Program-made: the position numbers and the translations under genes
Shown here: positions 1-12,400 of the stretch, one piece after another
Numbering within the stretch: the stretch's first letter is position 1
Layout of the letters: the number at the start of each line of letters is the position of its first letter
From: Ciona savignyi
Taxonomy: Eukaryota; Chordata; Ascidiacea; Phlebobranchia; Cionidae
Assembly: GCA_000149265.1 (NCBI GenBank)
Contig: CH003364.1
Span: forward strand, 2,392,359 to 2,456,358
Direction: 5' to 3'
DNA: 64,000 bases
Notes under the pieces: generated by a model
What the model was told of the DNA's origin: nothing
Databases searched by the model: none
Seen by the model: only the letters and a program-made list of their open reading frames with translations

Positions 1-1300
1 ATTACACCTGACTTCGATCTAACTTCAAAAATTATATAAGTATGTTTGTAAATATTATCTTCGACTGTCGTGTAGTTATGCGTTGTACGGTAGGGACAAC
101 ACTAAAGCGAGAGAAAGTGGATAAAAGCGAAAATAACTACCCTGACTTTAACCATAACCCCCAACCTAACCCTAACCCAAATTTTAACGAGCAGTTTCTG
201 CGATTCTTCCGCTATAGTGTTGTACCATGGCAACCCTATATCCACATGTGTTTATTGTTAGATTTTTTGTCTACGTTTTAAAACGTCAGGACATACAGTA
301 TAAATGTAAATAAACGTTAATTTTTTACTATAGAGTTAAGTTTTCTCCTAATAATTTTATTTCAAATTGCTAATTGTTGTGCAAATTCAATTAACTTGAA
401 ACAAATGTTACTGGTATGAGTGCTTTAACAAATCTGTTGACCTAAACTGGTATTTGTACTTTCCATAATTCAGTGCTTATGCTTCCGATGGATAAGTTTT
501 GCTTACGTACGATATCATCAATCCGGATAATGATCTCCTATGCATACGTAATCTGTTTTCGTTCTTAAGGCTGACCATATATAATCCGACTTACGGAAGC
601 GCAATCGCGTAATACTCCCCGTATGTAAGTTGGCCCTAGAAACGTGCTCGTCCCGTGTTTCTCTCCACTTGTGCTTTTTTGTGATGTAACGGTGCAAACG
701 ATTTTACCATATAATTTTTTACTGCGCTGTACAGCTTAAACCCCGTTAAATGCACGCTGACGTGCATAATCATTCACTGGGAGAATAATAAATTGATTTG
801 AAGAATGCTTGGAGCTTAATTTTGTTTCAATTCCTCAGTTTGGGGTTTAATTTCAACCCTTATAGACTGATCCGGACTGGATCCCGGATTAACTCTTGCG
901 GAGTAGAATGCAAGGCGTTGAATGAATGTTTACTTTATCCTTAGGATTCATGGCTCGATATTAAGTGATATCAATTGATAATACATTAATGTAGGTTTGA
1001 TAACCCGACTTCGTTTACACGCTATGCTGGCAAAGGTCGTCTATAGCTTTCAAGCTAAAAACTAGGTAGATGCACAAAAAGGCAGAACTATCTAGATCAC
1101 TTCCGGATAAACCTTGAAAAGTGTGGTTTAAAATCTATTTTTCATAATAAAAACAGTTATTAAAATCTTGTAGCATGTTTTGACATTAAACCAAACTAAA
1201 AACACATGTTAGCACTGTCTCAGTTGTAAAAACTAACGCACAAACCTGTAAGAAGTGTAGATGTGAGTCAAGTCGAACCTTATAAATATTCGACATAATC
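1..1300. other. Upstream intergenic DNA, no gene seen
   Basis: AT-rich sequence with no convincing coding exon. The 79-residue open frame at 42-281 has no recognisable domain and overlaps a degenerate CCCTAA-like run at about 145-182, so I do not call it a gene. Promoters for a gene further upstream cannot be judged. Confidence 0.5.
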
Positions 1301-1305
1301 GTGGC

Positions 1306-1560
1306 AAAGGATAGAATAGCAATAAAAATGTTCATGTTATCCCTGTGAATGGGAAAATCAAGGGGGTTAACACACGAGCAATCGTCAGATCACCTCGCGC
1401 CCATCGTCGGGTTACCGGAGCTATTGCTGTGTGTTGTGTATGATTCACACCTTCCTTCAATTTAGTAGAACCCATTAATCCGCTGGGTTCAGGCAATGTC
1501 CATTAAGTGCATTGGTTGAAAGGCGGCGCACCAAACCACCATACTAACCGGTCGTACAAA
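1306..1560 (-). repeat. tRNA-derived SINE, copy 1 (partly deleted)
   Basis: This stretch matches 56835-57126 over most of its length. Shared words include CACACGAGCAATCGTCAGAT, CGTCGGGTTACCGGAGCTAT and GGGTTCAGGCAATGTC. The related copy at 31152-31335 lies on the + strand. In the fuller copy, the reverse complement begins with a tRNA-like head (A-box TAGTCTGGCGGTTAAG, B-box-like GTGCGAAACTGG), which marks the family as tRNA-derived and sets the strand. This copy has lost most of the head, keeping only an ACTAACCGG end near 1545-1553. The family name is not known to me. Confidence 0.7.
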
Positions 1561-1565
1561 GCCCC

Positions 1566-1672
1566 GTGTGGCCGAACGGTTAACGCGACCGATACATATA
1601 CCGACTTTTATACAAAAAAAACGGTCCTGGTGACGAGCCCATCATGGGTTCGAAACTTGGCTCAGTAAAAAA
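1566..1672 (+). repeat. tRNA-like head (SINE fragment or tRNA pseudogene)
   Basis: The sequence GTGTGGCCGAACGGTTAACG resembles the A-box half of a Ser/Leu-type tRNA, and GGGTTCGAAACTTGG about 70 nt later resembles the B box with T-loop. The spacing and an A-run between them do not allow a clean cloverleaf, so a functional tRNA is unlikely. It lies immediately beside the opposite-strand SINE copy at 1306-1560, forming a head-to-head pair. Confidence 0.5.
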
Positions 1673-1689
1673 GCCCAATGATTAAATAT

Positions 1690-3209
1690 TGAGATTATAA
1701 TCGCATCTAAAGAGCGAATCGTATTACTTTGTACTGCGAATGTGGATGTGTAATTTATATCCAGGTGTGTGGATAAAAACGATTTATTTTGTTACTTGCG
1801 TATTTTCGGATAATTCGTGAAGGAAATCGTACATTTCGGAACCGTGGTCCACTCGAACTTATTACAGTGTTTTTTAACATAGTCGGCGGTTACGATTCTA
1901 CTCAAAAATGTTAGTTTTAAGCAATGTTGTGTGGGTTTCTCTCATATAAAAGTAGCATTGGACCGTCAGCTAAGAGGTTATGCAATCGAACCTTAGCATT
2001 GGCGGTCCTTGTATAGGCCATGCACGCTTAATACTAGGCTGAACGAAAACAATAGGTTTATGTCCATCGAATGTAACACACTGCAACAGCTCCAGTGTGG
2101 TAATTGCACTTGAGTTTTCTCATTTTCAGGGATAAATCAGTAAATTCCTATCCCAGTCGATTAAATTCTTAAACTAAGCACTTTTGTAGGCTTTGCTTTG
2201 AACCCAATGGCTCGTTTGGTTAAAAAAAAGTGTGTTCAAGATGAATAACACACTGCAACAGCTTTAACGGGATTTTGACACGAGGTAATATGACGATTAC
2301 GCGTTCTATCTCACTCCTTTCTTTTTTACTTACACGTGGATAAACATAAAACTAACGCAGAAAACACAAGAGACTTGTATGTAACTTGTTTTGATCACGT
2401 AATCTTCCGGTTGTCGGTCTGATGTTTTATCACTTGGTCACATTGAATGCTGTTTAGTCTCTTTACTGTTATATGAGGATTTAAAAAATAGTTTACTTTA
2501 TGTAAACATAACCGCCAGATGGTGCACCAGGCACTGCGCGAATTGTACGAAAAAGGAAATTTCTTTTTTCTGATTGTCGCGTCTTTGGTCAGCGGGATTC
2601 CGAAATTGTTTGCCAGAAGCGTTGAGCTCTGTGCCGTTGGCTGCTTTGTCTGTAAAAATGAACGAGGTGTAGGCAGTGAGACGAAAAACAGGCGCTCGAA
2701 AATTACCGTTTAGTTGTAGGGTAATTGGACAAATTGGTTATTTGTCATAATCTAGAGATTAGGAGCAGAAACTAAATGCTAAGCTTGGCGCATTTTTTCC
2801 TAAATAGAAATAAGTGTTTCGACTCTCTCGTTAGCGTTAAATTAAGAGATAAACAGGTGTCGAAACTGTACCAGAGTAAGTAGACACCTAAAGCCCCCAT
2901 AACAAACGGTTAAGTTACATTGTTTGAAAGGTCAACATATAATTTAGTTTTTTTAGGCAAAACCGATTTTAGGCTTAGCATATTATTGGGCGCTATTGGG
3001 TTGGGGGAGTCCTCAAGAAACCTTGATTAATTCTTGTTTCGATTGACAGTTTGTTTTCTTGTAAACCAGGTTTCTTTGAAATGTCCACATAGCTTTGTTT
3101 ACTCTTGGATTACATGGACTAGCTCAGCGGATTTACAAACACAGCGATCTAGACACCTGTACTCTGTCTCTGCGTGCGATTCCCCTGGGAGCGAGTGAGT
3201 TTTTAAGCA
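1690..3209. other. Agrin 5' flank
   Basis: No protein gene is recognised. A 17-bp word, AACACACTGCAACAGCT, occurs twice (2075-2091 and 2247-2263). A small perfect-ended hairpin lies at 1960-2008. The last few hundred bases should contain the agrin promoter and 5' UTR, but I see no clear TATA box close to the start codon. The 64-residue open frame at 2519-2713 has no recognisable features. Confidence 0.45.
1960..2008. other. Strong small hairpin
   Basis: The ends GGACCG and CGGTCC pair perfectly. Inside them GCTAA pairs with TTAGC and GGTT with AACC around a 9-nt loop, with small internal bulges. The total is 49 nt, short for a metazoan pre-miRNA (usually about 60-70 nt). It may be a foldback remnant of a small transposon or chance. 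Function unknown. Confidence 0.45.
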
Positions 3210-3494
3210 ATGCTTCGCGTTAGCAAATGCTCAATCAGTTATAAACATTTGAACCGAGCCACAAGCATGGTCGCGTACTTTAGAACTATTGTGGTCGCCA
3301 TGGCGTTTCTCGCGGCTGGGGTGAACTGCTATCGCATCCCAAGAGCGGTCATGATGTCAATGGACCCTAAACCAGCAGTGGAATGCTTGGACCGAACGAT
3401 TACCGAAAAGAACCAGTCGTCAACTGTAATTCTCACAGGCACTGTTCAAAACTGTGACGTGATGAGAGCTGGGTCTTATAAATGCAACGTTCAG
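3210..3494 (+). CDS. AGRN: Agrin exon 1: signal peptide and start of NtA domain
   Basis: The open frame starts at 3210, with a second ATG at 3267 beginning [20 protein letters not shown], a typical secretory signal followed by a small-residue/Cys cleavage region. I favour 3267 because the signal core is then near the N terminus. After the signal, [11 protein letters not shown] and [10 protein letters not shown] match the first strands of the agrin NtA domain (human has NVVLTGTVEE at this position). The exon ends KCNVQ followed by a GTACAC donor, phase 0. NtA is an OB-fold, TIMP-like domain that binds the laminin gamma-1 coiled coil. Confidence 0.9.
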
Positions 3495-6400
3495 GTACAC
3501 CTCATTTTAAACTCTGATAACAAACTGTTAAAGTATTCCAACATACCACAAAAAAAACGTAAAAACGAACGTGCTCAATGATGCTTATTCAAATTTTACA
3601 ATGTGGTTTAATATATAGCGTTCTATGTGTGTAAATACATAAATATATGTGCCAGTTCGATCTGGCATATTATCCTATAATTCGTATAGAATACATTGTA
3701 TTTTTGAACATGACTTCTGTGAAAATTTGCGTAGGCTTATTGCTAAACTAATATTTCCGTAATTCTCCAATATTCCACCTGCTGTAGCGAATTAACACAT
3801 CAATTTTCAGATCTGGCGAGTCATGAAAGGAAACTCGTTAGCAATGAACCTTATTACCATACAAAAACAAGGCGTTATGATGTCGATGTACAAGAAGAAA
3901 TACGTGGATATATATGGATTAGGGAATTCAGCGTTTTGCCAATCAGATGTATGTATATCGAGATATTATATATCTTAAATTTTGAAGTATACCGACAGTT
4001 TTAAAATTAATGTGGTTCTGTATTTTTTGTTTCAAAGAGAGTACCTTTAGCTGTATATCAACAGCCCAATTTTGTGTTTAAATTTTGATCCAGAATGAAG
4101 ATTATTGTGCCCTCTTATTAGGATTCCCTATGTAGCCTGTTCTAAGCTCTGGCTTAAATTTGCTGGTTAAAATCCCATTTCCCCGCATTACAGGTCAGCG
4201 CACACGACACGCGGATCTTCTTTTTGAACAAAATCAACAACCGGTTGGTTCTTTCGGCAACTCTGGTCCATATCACACTTTCAAACTTGGAAAACACGCA
4301 AAAGGTCATCGAAGGTGAGTAATGTACTTTCGTTTAAATCGGTCGGTGATTTGTTTCGTAGTTGGGGAGACAGGTTCAATCATTTGACTGATCGAGCTTT
4401 TGTGTGTTCGTGTATTTCGACACAGTTTCCGTCGAACTGGTTGTTGTTTTACAGCGACGTAGCGCGAATATGATATCGAAGCCTCAAGCTACCTCGGTAG
4501 CAAGTGTTAGTCGAGATAAGGAGTAGGTAATCCATCATGAACAAGCGGTCGACGTGTTTTGGGAAACGAGCCCTTAAACTTGACACGGGACAGGCAGCTA
4601 CTTGATCGTTTGAACGAGTACTCAACCTGTGCGCAATCTTCGGCAAATCGAGCTACTTGGCGGGCCGTGCCGTTTTTAAGACCCGAGATTTCCCGGGCTC
4701 TGTTGTTAGAGCTGCTTGAGATTTCGCCGAGATCTCTTGCCGTGGTTCTCTGGTGTAACTCCAAGTACACGACCGCAGGGTTGTTACAAAGGTAGGCGAC
4801 GCAGCAGAAATTTCAAATTGTGCGAATCCACAAACGAGATCGCGAGTTTGACGTTGGAACATCGCGACATTACGCACCTGTGCGTACCTTTTTCGTATGG
4901 ACACCGGCCGCAAGTCAAAACGGCGCGGTCGTCGCTTTGGTTTCCTGCTCTGCAGCATAGCGACGTATTGAGCGTTGTAGGTTTAGTGCGCATCCCGCCT
5001 ATTTGTTGTCCACTGAATCCCCTCGTCATTGAAGCAATCAATTGTTGAAAGCGGCCTAAAGGCTTATCTCTTACAAGCTATAATTGTTAATCAACACGCC
5101 TTTGTATACTCCCTTCCAAGTCAAATTCTTCCCCCGCCAGACTTAAGCGTCGTATTAATTTTCGAACCACCTTATCCTTGTGTCCCGCAAATAACCCATT
5201 CATAATCTTTGTGCATATCAATGCCCGTTTTGTTGCTTTGTTGACCAGCTAACGCAGGGAACACTTTCGCATTCGAACGGCCTACAGGACATTGACAAGG
5301 CTAGAACAGTAAAACCTTTGAATACACATCCATGTGCGGTCAAAAGGCCGTCAAGCAATGCTTGAGGAAATGTCAATAATCCTAACTACCTTTTGGACTT
5401 TGGTTATTGCTCGTAAAACATTCTTTAGGTTATTACAACTCGTGACGATACTATAGGCATATTGCAACGAAAGCATGCGTTACAGTTCTATTAGCGGTGT
5501 TGTGAATAATACAGTGCGAAGTTATATTTATAAAAAAAATAATGTGTATTTTAACACGACATGATATTTACAGTCAACATAACCGCTCCTATGCACCTAT
5601 TGTTTTCCGCAATTTGAGTTGTTTAGGGCGAAAAATTCTACCCGTTCTGTTTACCTCGAATTTTCGAGGTGATTCGTCATGTTTTGCGTGAATCATACAT
5701 AAGTCTGCATATTTCGCATGAATAACTTTAAAATGTGTAACATTTTGGATGAACCGGTATTTGGGAACACATGTGTCTGCAGCGCACAGTACGTCATAGC
5801 AGTATTTGTGTGCGGAAAGACAATTGACTACCGGTTCCACAATATCGTAGATAGGCCGACATTGTATATCCGCGCCACCAGTGTTAGAACTAATCAACTT
5901 TACTATACGGTTCCAGTCTTTGACAATGCCCGATTAGCGAACATGCAATTACTCTGGTCATACTTTTTGTGTAAATGTACGAAATTCAATTTTAAACTTG
6001 TCTCGATACATCAAAATAATAATAATCGCCGGTGTTTATCTTGGCTGTTGTTATTGTACTGGAAGGTGCATTCAATTTGCACGGTCATTTGTCGAGCGTG
6101 TGCGCTGATCGAACGGCAGCAAATTGCCCGCTGTAAAGTAATCAAAATAACCGGTAGTTAACGTAGCGACAAGGCGTCCCTTCTCAGCACGCTGCTTTGA
6201 TCAACCCGGCCCCGGTACTTACGTTTTTATTGTCCTTTTCATGGAATAACAAGTGGTAATTACACCTTCCTGTGGGGACGATTGTTGACTATTGTTTCTC
6301 TATAGTCTGGTGTTAAGTTGTCAAACGCAAACACTCAATTCCAATGTCGTCATTACAGCACAGCTGCTGGTAGTTTTCAGATCAAATCGTCGAACGATGT

Positions 6401-9400
6401 TCAAACCGCCTATTATTCAATTTTGTTCAAGTCACAGACGAAACAAATGTACACACCTATCCGATTTCCGTGTATCAACATACTCAGGCTACGCCCGCCT
6501 GTTACGGCATTACTCCGCGCGAACGATAGCTATCTTGTGGAGAGGTAATGCCGCGGAAAGCTTATTTCGAACATCGTTTGTTTCACCATGTACCGCAGCG
6601 CCATTAGAGCCGTTTGACTGCGGAATGCGACCAGTTGTCGCCGACTGCGTGATTTTTCCTGAACCTTGCGACGCCGAGATGTCACGTCTTACGCAATCTT
6701 TCCAGCGAACCAAACAGTCACGATTGCTCGAGCCTCAATACCATTTGTATCGGTCGGTATTCAACCGCTACCGTTCTCCAACATTCGTGGCTAAAATCCA
6801 GTATATATAGAACTTGTGTATGCATGCCAGCAGTTATTGCGGTAATTGCTTGCCTTTACTCTTATTTTCCACTAATCATCCATCATTTGGCAAATTGGAT
6901 CACATTTAGGCGACATCGAAGAGACGATAATGCTGTTTGTTTACAATACCATAATGCATTATTAGTACTCGGTGCAAATAGACCGACGGACTACTGGATT
7001 TTCTTCAGTAAAGGTTTCCCAGCTGCGCCAATACTTTTGTCATTGGCTTAATAACAAACAAACGTAAATGGAGTGCTATTGACAAGAGCATTATGGCTGG
7101 CCGCGTAGTGTGATAATCATTACCAACGAAAGTTACGCAATCTTGGCTTTAAACCACGTTTTTGGATACCTGATTTTCCATTAACCGCCCAAAATAACAA
7201 CCCAGATCAATTTATGTAAACATATTAGTTATTGACATAAGAACTTACATAGCTGTGCGGAATATGTTACACGTTGATCAAACGTTTAACATTAACGTAA
7301 TGAAATTTAAGGTGAAGTTATATTTGGCTCAAAGGATGTACGCCCATATATTACTTCTATTGTACACTTAAAGTATTTCCGTCACTTTCTTTGGTAATCC
7401 GTTATTTCTTCCCGTCGGTAAACCGACCATGGTCAGTGGAAGCGATTGTCATAACAAAGCGTACTTGACCGGCAGTTGGACCTTTACAAGCACTACCATA
7501 TGTTGCGGTCAGAGGACACTCGGTAATCTCGCGATTGTGGGTATTATAACTTCTGTCGGTTTCCCGTGTCCGGTGGAAAACATGAGCATCTTGTTCTATG
7601 TGTTATTTTTAGGTTAGGTTACAGCGAATGTGTCAAGTTTCCTTGTTTATTTGACTAATTTCCGCTTAATGTTTAAATGGGCCAGAGGCCGAATCTTGAG
7701 CGTATATTGCTCCCACACTTAAATGGACGCGGATAATCCGCGCACCTTGCAATTATGAAGCACAGACCACACATCCAGGCTGTCTACAGATGTCGTACAT
7801 GGCCAGGTGTACATACGGCGGTGCAAGTACAACGCGCGCGCACTGTCAGCAATTAGGGGCTCTTAAATCAATCCGCAAGCAATGAAAGGCCCCCATTGAG
7901 CCTTGTCTGCAGGAACCCCAGCTTTTAAATCTCGTGTAATCTAAATCCAAGATTACAAACAACAGAGCCGACTTTATGTGACGCACTCTGTGTATTTCCA
8001 CTATCACTACCAAGCACCGCAGCGCACAACTGCGGTTCGGGCTTCGGAAACTGAAACGACATTGTCTCAACATAATCCATCCTTTGAAGGGCCAAGTTTT
8101 CAATTTCGTAAACTTTACTGTATGCGTTCCCACGAATTCGCGGACTGCCCGATTTCAGACCAAACTCTTTCGGTGGCATTGTGGGCGCGAGACTTTCCGC
8201 GTCCGAGGAAACCGTGCCAAAATGTACGGAAGAGCTCCTCGCACAGGAAACTCGCTCTTCGCAAAACAGACTACCGAACAATCGCCACCGGATTGCTACA
8301 ATATATGAGCGCCGAATCTGATACATCTGCGACTTGCTCCGATGGGATTTAGCCAAGCGTACTTTCACTTGGCGCGTTCAAAACATTGAAACATTATATT
8401 TATGTGACTTAATGGCTGGACGGACACACTTTCCCAATGATGTCATTCCTTATTTTCGCCACAATGAAGTTGTTTACTGTTCCTTATCACGGATGTAACG
8501 GATGTAAGACGACAATATCATTGTTCAATATTATACAAAAAATTGTGTTTACCGACCTTGAATGGTCTTCCAGTGTATAATTCGTTATCTCAGCGGAAAG
8601 GAATAAAGTGGTATTATTACGGATGTAATGCCGAATCCGCGCAGTTTGGTCCTTTATATGGAGTTATAATTGTGACACGAATTTTTACAAAATGTTCCCA
8701 TGTATACTTAAAATTCACGTATCTGCGTATTTGTGGGCTACCGCGTTCTGTTCCCACTCACTTTCGCTTTTTCAGACTGCATGGGTCACCCGAGCTGCGT
8801 CTGCGGGATATTTCTTCTTAAAGCCCCGGCCCAGGTGACCCAGAGAGCGCCCCTTGTAAAGCTTCTCGTCCCATCGTGATCTTTTCAGGGGAAAGTGGTT
8901 TACAAACCGAACTTGATTCCGTTTTTGTGTTAACTTCTTACCTTGCACTTGCCCCGCATTCAGTTAACCGTATACAGACCACACACTTCGACACCGCCAG
9001 CCGCGAATTGTTAATAACTGTAAACACACACACACGGCCCCGACATAAAGTAGTTCTTTTGTGCGTTTTTAAATACCGAGACCTTCTGCTGAAAGCCTAC
9101 TAACCTAAATCAGCATTGTTTGGATTTTTGAGCTCGTTTTAAGTTAAGGTTGAGACATTACAAGTGAAATTCACTCTTCATACATCCGCATTTCCCCATG
9201 CAGAATACTTGGCACGGACTTCAAGCTGTTAAATTGGACAGAGTTGTTTGTCAGATTTAAGATACTGAGCTTTGACATAACGTTTCCTTGGCCACAGCTG
9301 GTTCTGCGTCTTAATGAAGGTACCTGACCACTTTCGCTGTGGACCACCCGCGCGTTCAAGACGTATTTCACCCAAACTCGTGTGTCTGACATTGCCGTTT

Positions 9401-12400
9401 CCAATCTGATTTGTTTGTTTTAAAACAACAATAACTCTGACGTAGAAAGTCGGCTTTCTGCGGAAGCCCCATGTCACAGTAAACCGATTACGTCAGAAAC
9501 GGCCGATTCTCGCGTCCAGTTGACCCTTTGACCGATCCGTCGATCGCAGCAGACAACCCACATACACATGTCCGGCCGCTTATCTGGGCAAACTAATTAA
9601 TTCTCATCCGAATTGCAGGTGCGATGACGAATCTGACCACCGACAAGGGTCATATCAGTGCAGCTATTTTTTACTGTACAAAACTAGGCCCATTTAATTC
9701 AATGCTTAACTTCATTGAAATACAATAAATGTATTAAATTTGGCCGGTAATACCAGGTCAACTTCCTTGTAAAACTCACTTTATTACACAATATAATTGA
9801 AATGCTGTTTTGATATGGAATTCCAGTACGACAATAACGTTCGTCAATAACATATTATATGGAATATCCCGTATACGGAAATTGAATTGTCTGTTGCCAG
9901 TTCGTCAATTCGTGATCTGAGACTGTAAAACTCGTGTTATTTTATTATTTTACTTGGCGTGTGGAGAATTCTCCCTTCTCCCGAGCCATGGTTAACTAAA
10001 ATTTTGGGAAAGTAATCTATATTTAAAGAAGTTTTATACATTATATATATATATATCCAAGTGAATTCTTTTAAAAATGTAGCATTTCCCAGACATCCTA
10101 TTTGAAGGGCGTTTATTGTAGTCTTCGTAATGACAAAGCAATCAATTTGTCAGTTACTATCTAAAGTGCAAACAGCACCATTGGTGCGGATTTCCAGTGT
10201 GTTTGCATTCAATTAATTAGTCCCCTATCGCCACGCGTGCTGTTCGTATATGCGTGTGAATGCCGGACCGTGTGACGGGTTATACAAACAGTTGGTAATT
10301 GGGCAAGCAGTTCAATCTGATCGCACCGAGACATGAGTGCTTACGCTGGTTAATACCGGTCATTTAACATGGTAATTGACTCGCGCTTTCTTTGAAATAA
10401 AACGTGGGCTTTTCAAGTGGCTTAAGAAAATAAACAGCGTGATGTGCTGTACCTTCGCAGCAAAACGCATCTGTTTATTTATAGAGTCGAGATTACGGGT
10501 GTTTCTATTGGTTATTCAACTATTCGCCTTTCCAGACGAAAGTTAAAATTGCAAATTGTGCCACTTAATCAATAGAGCAACTGGCGCGCGAAGTGGTGCA
10601 ACTGCTCACTTATTTTATTCAATTATCCACGGAAGGAAGGGCATCGTCAATTAGTCTGTCTTTACGGCCCGCTGTTTAACGCGAAAAATCAATTTATTGA
10701 TTCCTTCATTGGTGCGCATTGATTGACTTAAACTTAATCGGACTGAGTGGGTATGGCACTTAAAATTCCAGCCCCGGTTAGCTAACTGTATTGAAGATGA
10801 TTCAATGATTGACAGATCCATAGTCACCGCGTTTTACTCGATACTTTTCGAAAAAGAACAGGACTGTTTTATGAAAGAAGTATAACCATTTTGAACCAAT
10901 TCTCATCAAAGATTAAATATGGAGTTCTCATACAATACACTGAGTTCATTATTTAAGTGGTGTGACGCTGTGGTAATGAGATATGTAGCGTACGTAGCAC
11001 TCTCCCCCTATTCACCCGACATCGGCGCGTGTAGCTTTCAAGAGCAAAGCACCCAATCCCGCCTTGTATCGCCGACAAATGCTCTGTTAAGAAAAGGGCG
11101 TGATTTCTAACCCTTGTTAGCCACCCGGGCTTGCGAGACAAAGATACGGCAGCGTTCTAGTCCCACATAAGTGTAAGATTATCCGCTCAAATGTAACCAA
11201 GGTCCATTGAAATTCACCAAAGCAGACGTGGTCAGTCCGATTTACTGACCGTTTCTTTGTGACCATTCGTATCCGCTGTTTGAATGGCTTTTTATCTTAT
11301 TCAGAGCCACCCTGTGCATCAATATATAAATAGCCTATAGACTAGAATTGTATGAATCTGCCCTGTTCTTCTTGAGGTATTGTTAAACCGGACATTATGG
11401 TTTCTCCTTACCACTTTCGCTGTAGTCTGAATTGTGTCGTAATTTGTATATTTTCAATATATTTAGGTTGCCGTATATTGGACACTTTACGTCACGGCAA
11501 GGTATTTAGCACTGCGGTACAGTTGCTTTTGTACACTTTCGAGTTAATCAGTCGGCTAATTTAAAGCGTTTGATGCGTTTTTGTTTAAAGCCGAAAATTC
11601 GCAAGCCTCGCTCCGTGTTCAAAGTAAGTGTAAGTGGATCTTTCTATTGGATTAGTTTTGCTTGTTTATGCACGCTTTGTCTACGTTGATCGCCCTCTCA
11701 GGCTGGAAAGGAGAGCGCGTTGCCTCGGACATCTGACACAGCCTCGCGGCGGATTACTAGTGAATGGCGGCATCCGAGGTTCTGAGGTACATGGTCTACT
11801 GATCTAGTAACTCTTGCCCCATGAACCCATGCCTATTGTGCGAGTTTGTAACGCGACCCAATCGCTTTCGCTCGAAGGAAACCGCTGTTTCGTAAACAAT
11901 GCCCCTTGTCCCGTAAACAATAGCCCCGTCAATCCGCCTTTGATCGAATTATGCCAGTCTACTTGTTATTGAAAGATAAAAAACTCTTTACCCCAAGTGC
12001 GCCGCGTAATCACATGTTTGCTGTACACCAACCTGCCATTAAGGGCTACACTATCATCCGCATTCCGCTCGAAATTTTCACGGCTGTAACACTTTCGTTG
12101 GAATACCTGCAAAAAGATGGAGTGCCACACATTCCGGGGTTGCTTGTCTCATTCCCAGCAATTCAACGCTTCCAAAGCTGTTCTCACGTTATCCAGGGTA
12201 TCGCTATCTCAACACAAATGTTTGCTTTGGATTATCTCCAAATTCCCAGTCATTTCAGTTTCCCATTACTTTAGAATGGACCCTTTTCCAAGGTATATCA
12301 CACCGACCAATTCGTACAAGCATCATTTACACACTTCACCTGTCCAGGCGCGCCACTTTTTTTACTCGTTTCCTTGGGCTGCCTTACGCATTTTCATGAC

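Noticed and set aside
1566-1672. Functional tRNA gene
   Set aside because: A- and B-box-like words are present, but the A-rich insertion between them and the lack of a clean acceptor stem rule out a normal cloverleaf.
2519-2713. 64-codon frame upstream of agrin
   Set aside because: No domain, no transmembrane or signal logic, no splice context.
4449-5048. Several overlapping frames on both strands (65-110 codons)
   Set aside because: They overlap each other in all directions, which is what a GC-richer non-coding stretch gives; no recognisable protein.
6292-6810. 172-codon open frame in the large agrin intron
   Set aside because: No signal peptide-plus-domain pattern or family recognised. 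It lies in a GC-richer stretch where long frames arise by chance on several frames and both strands.
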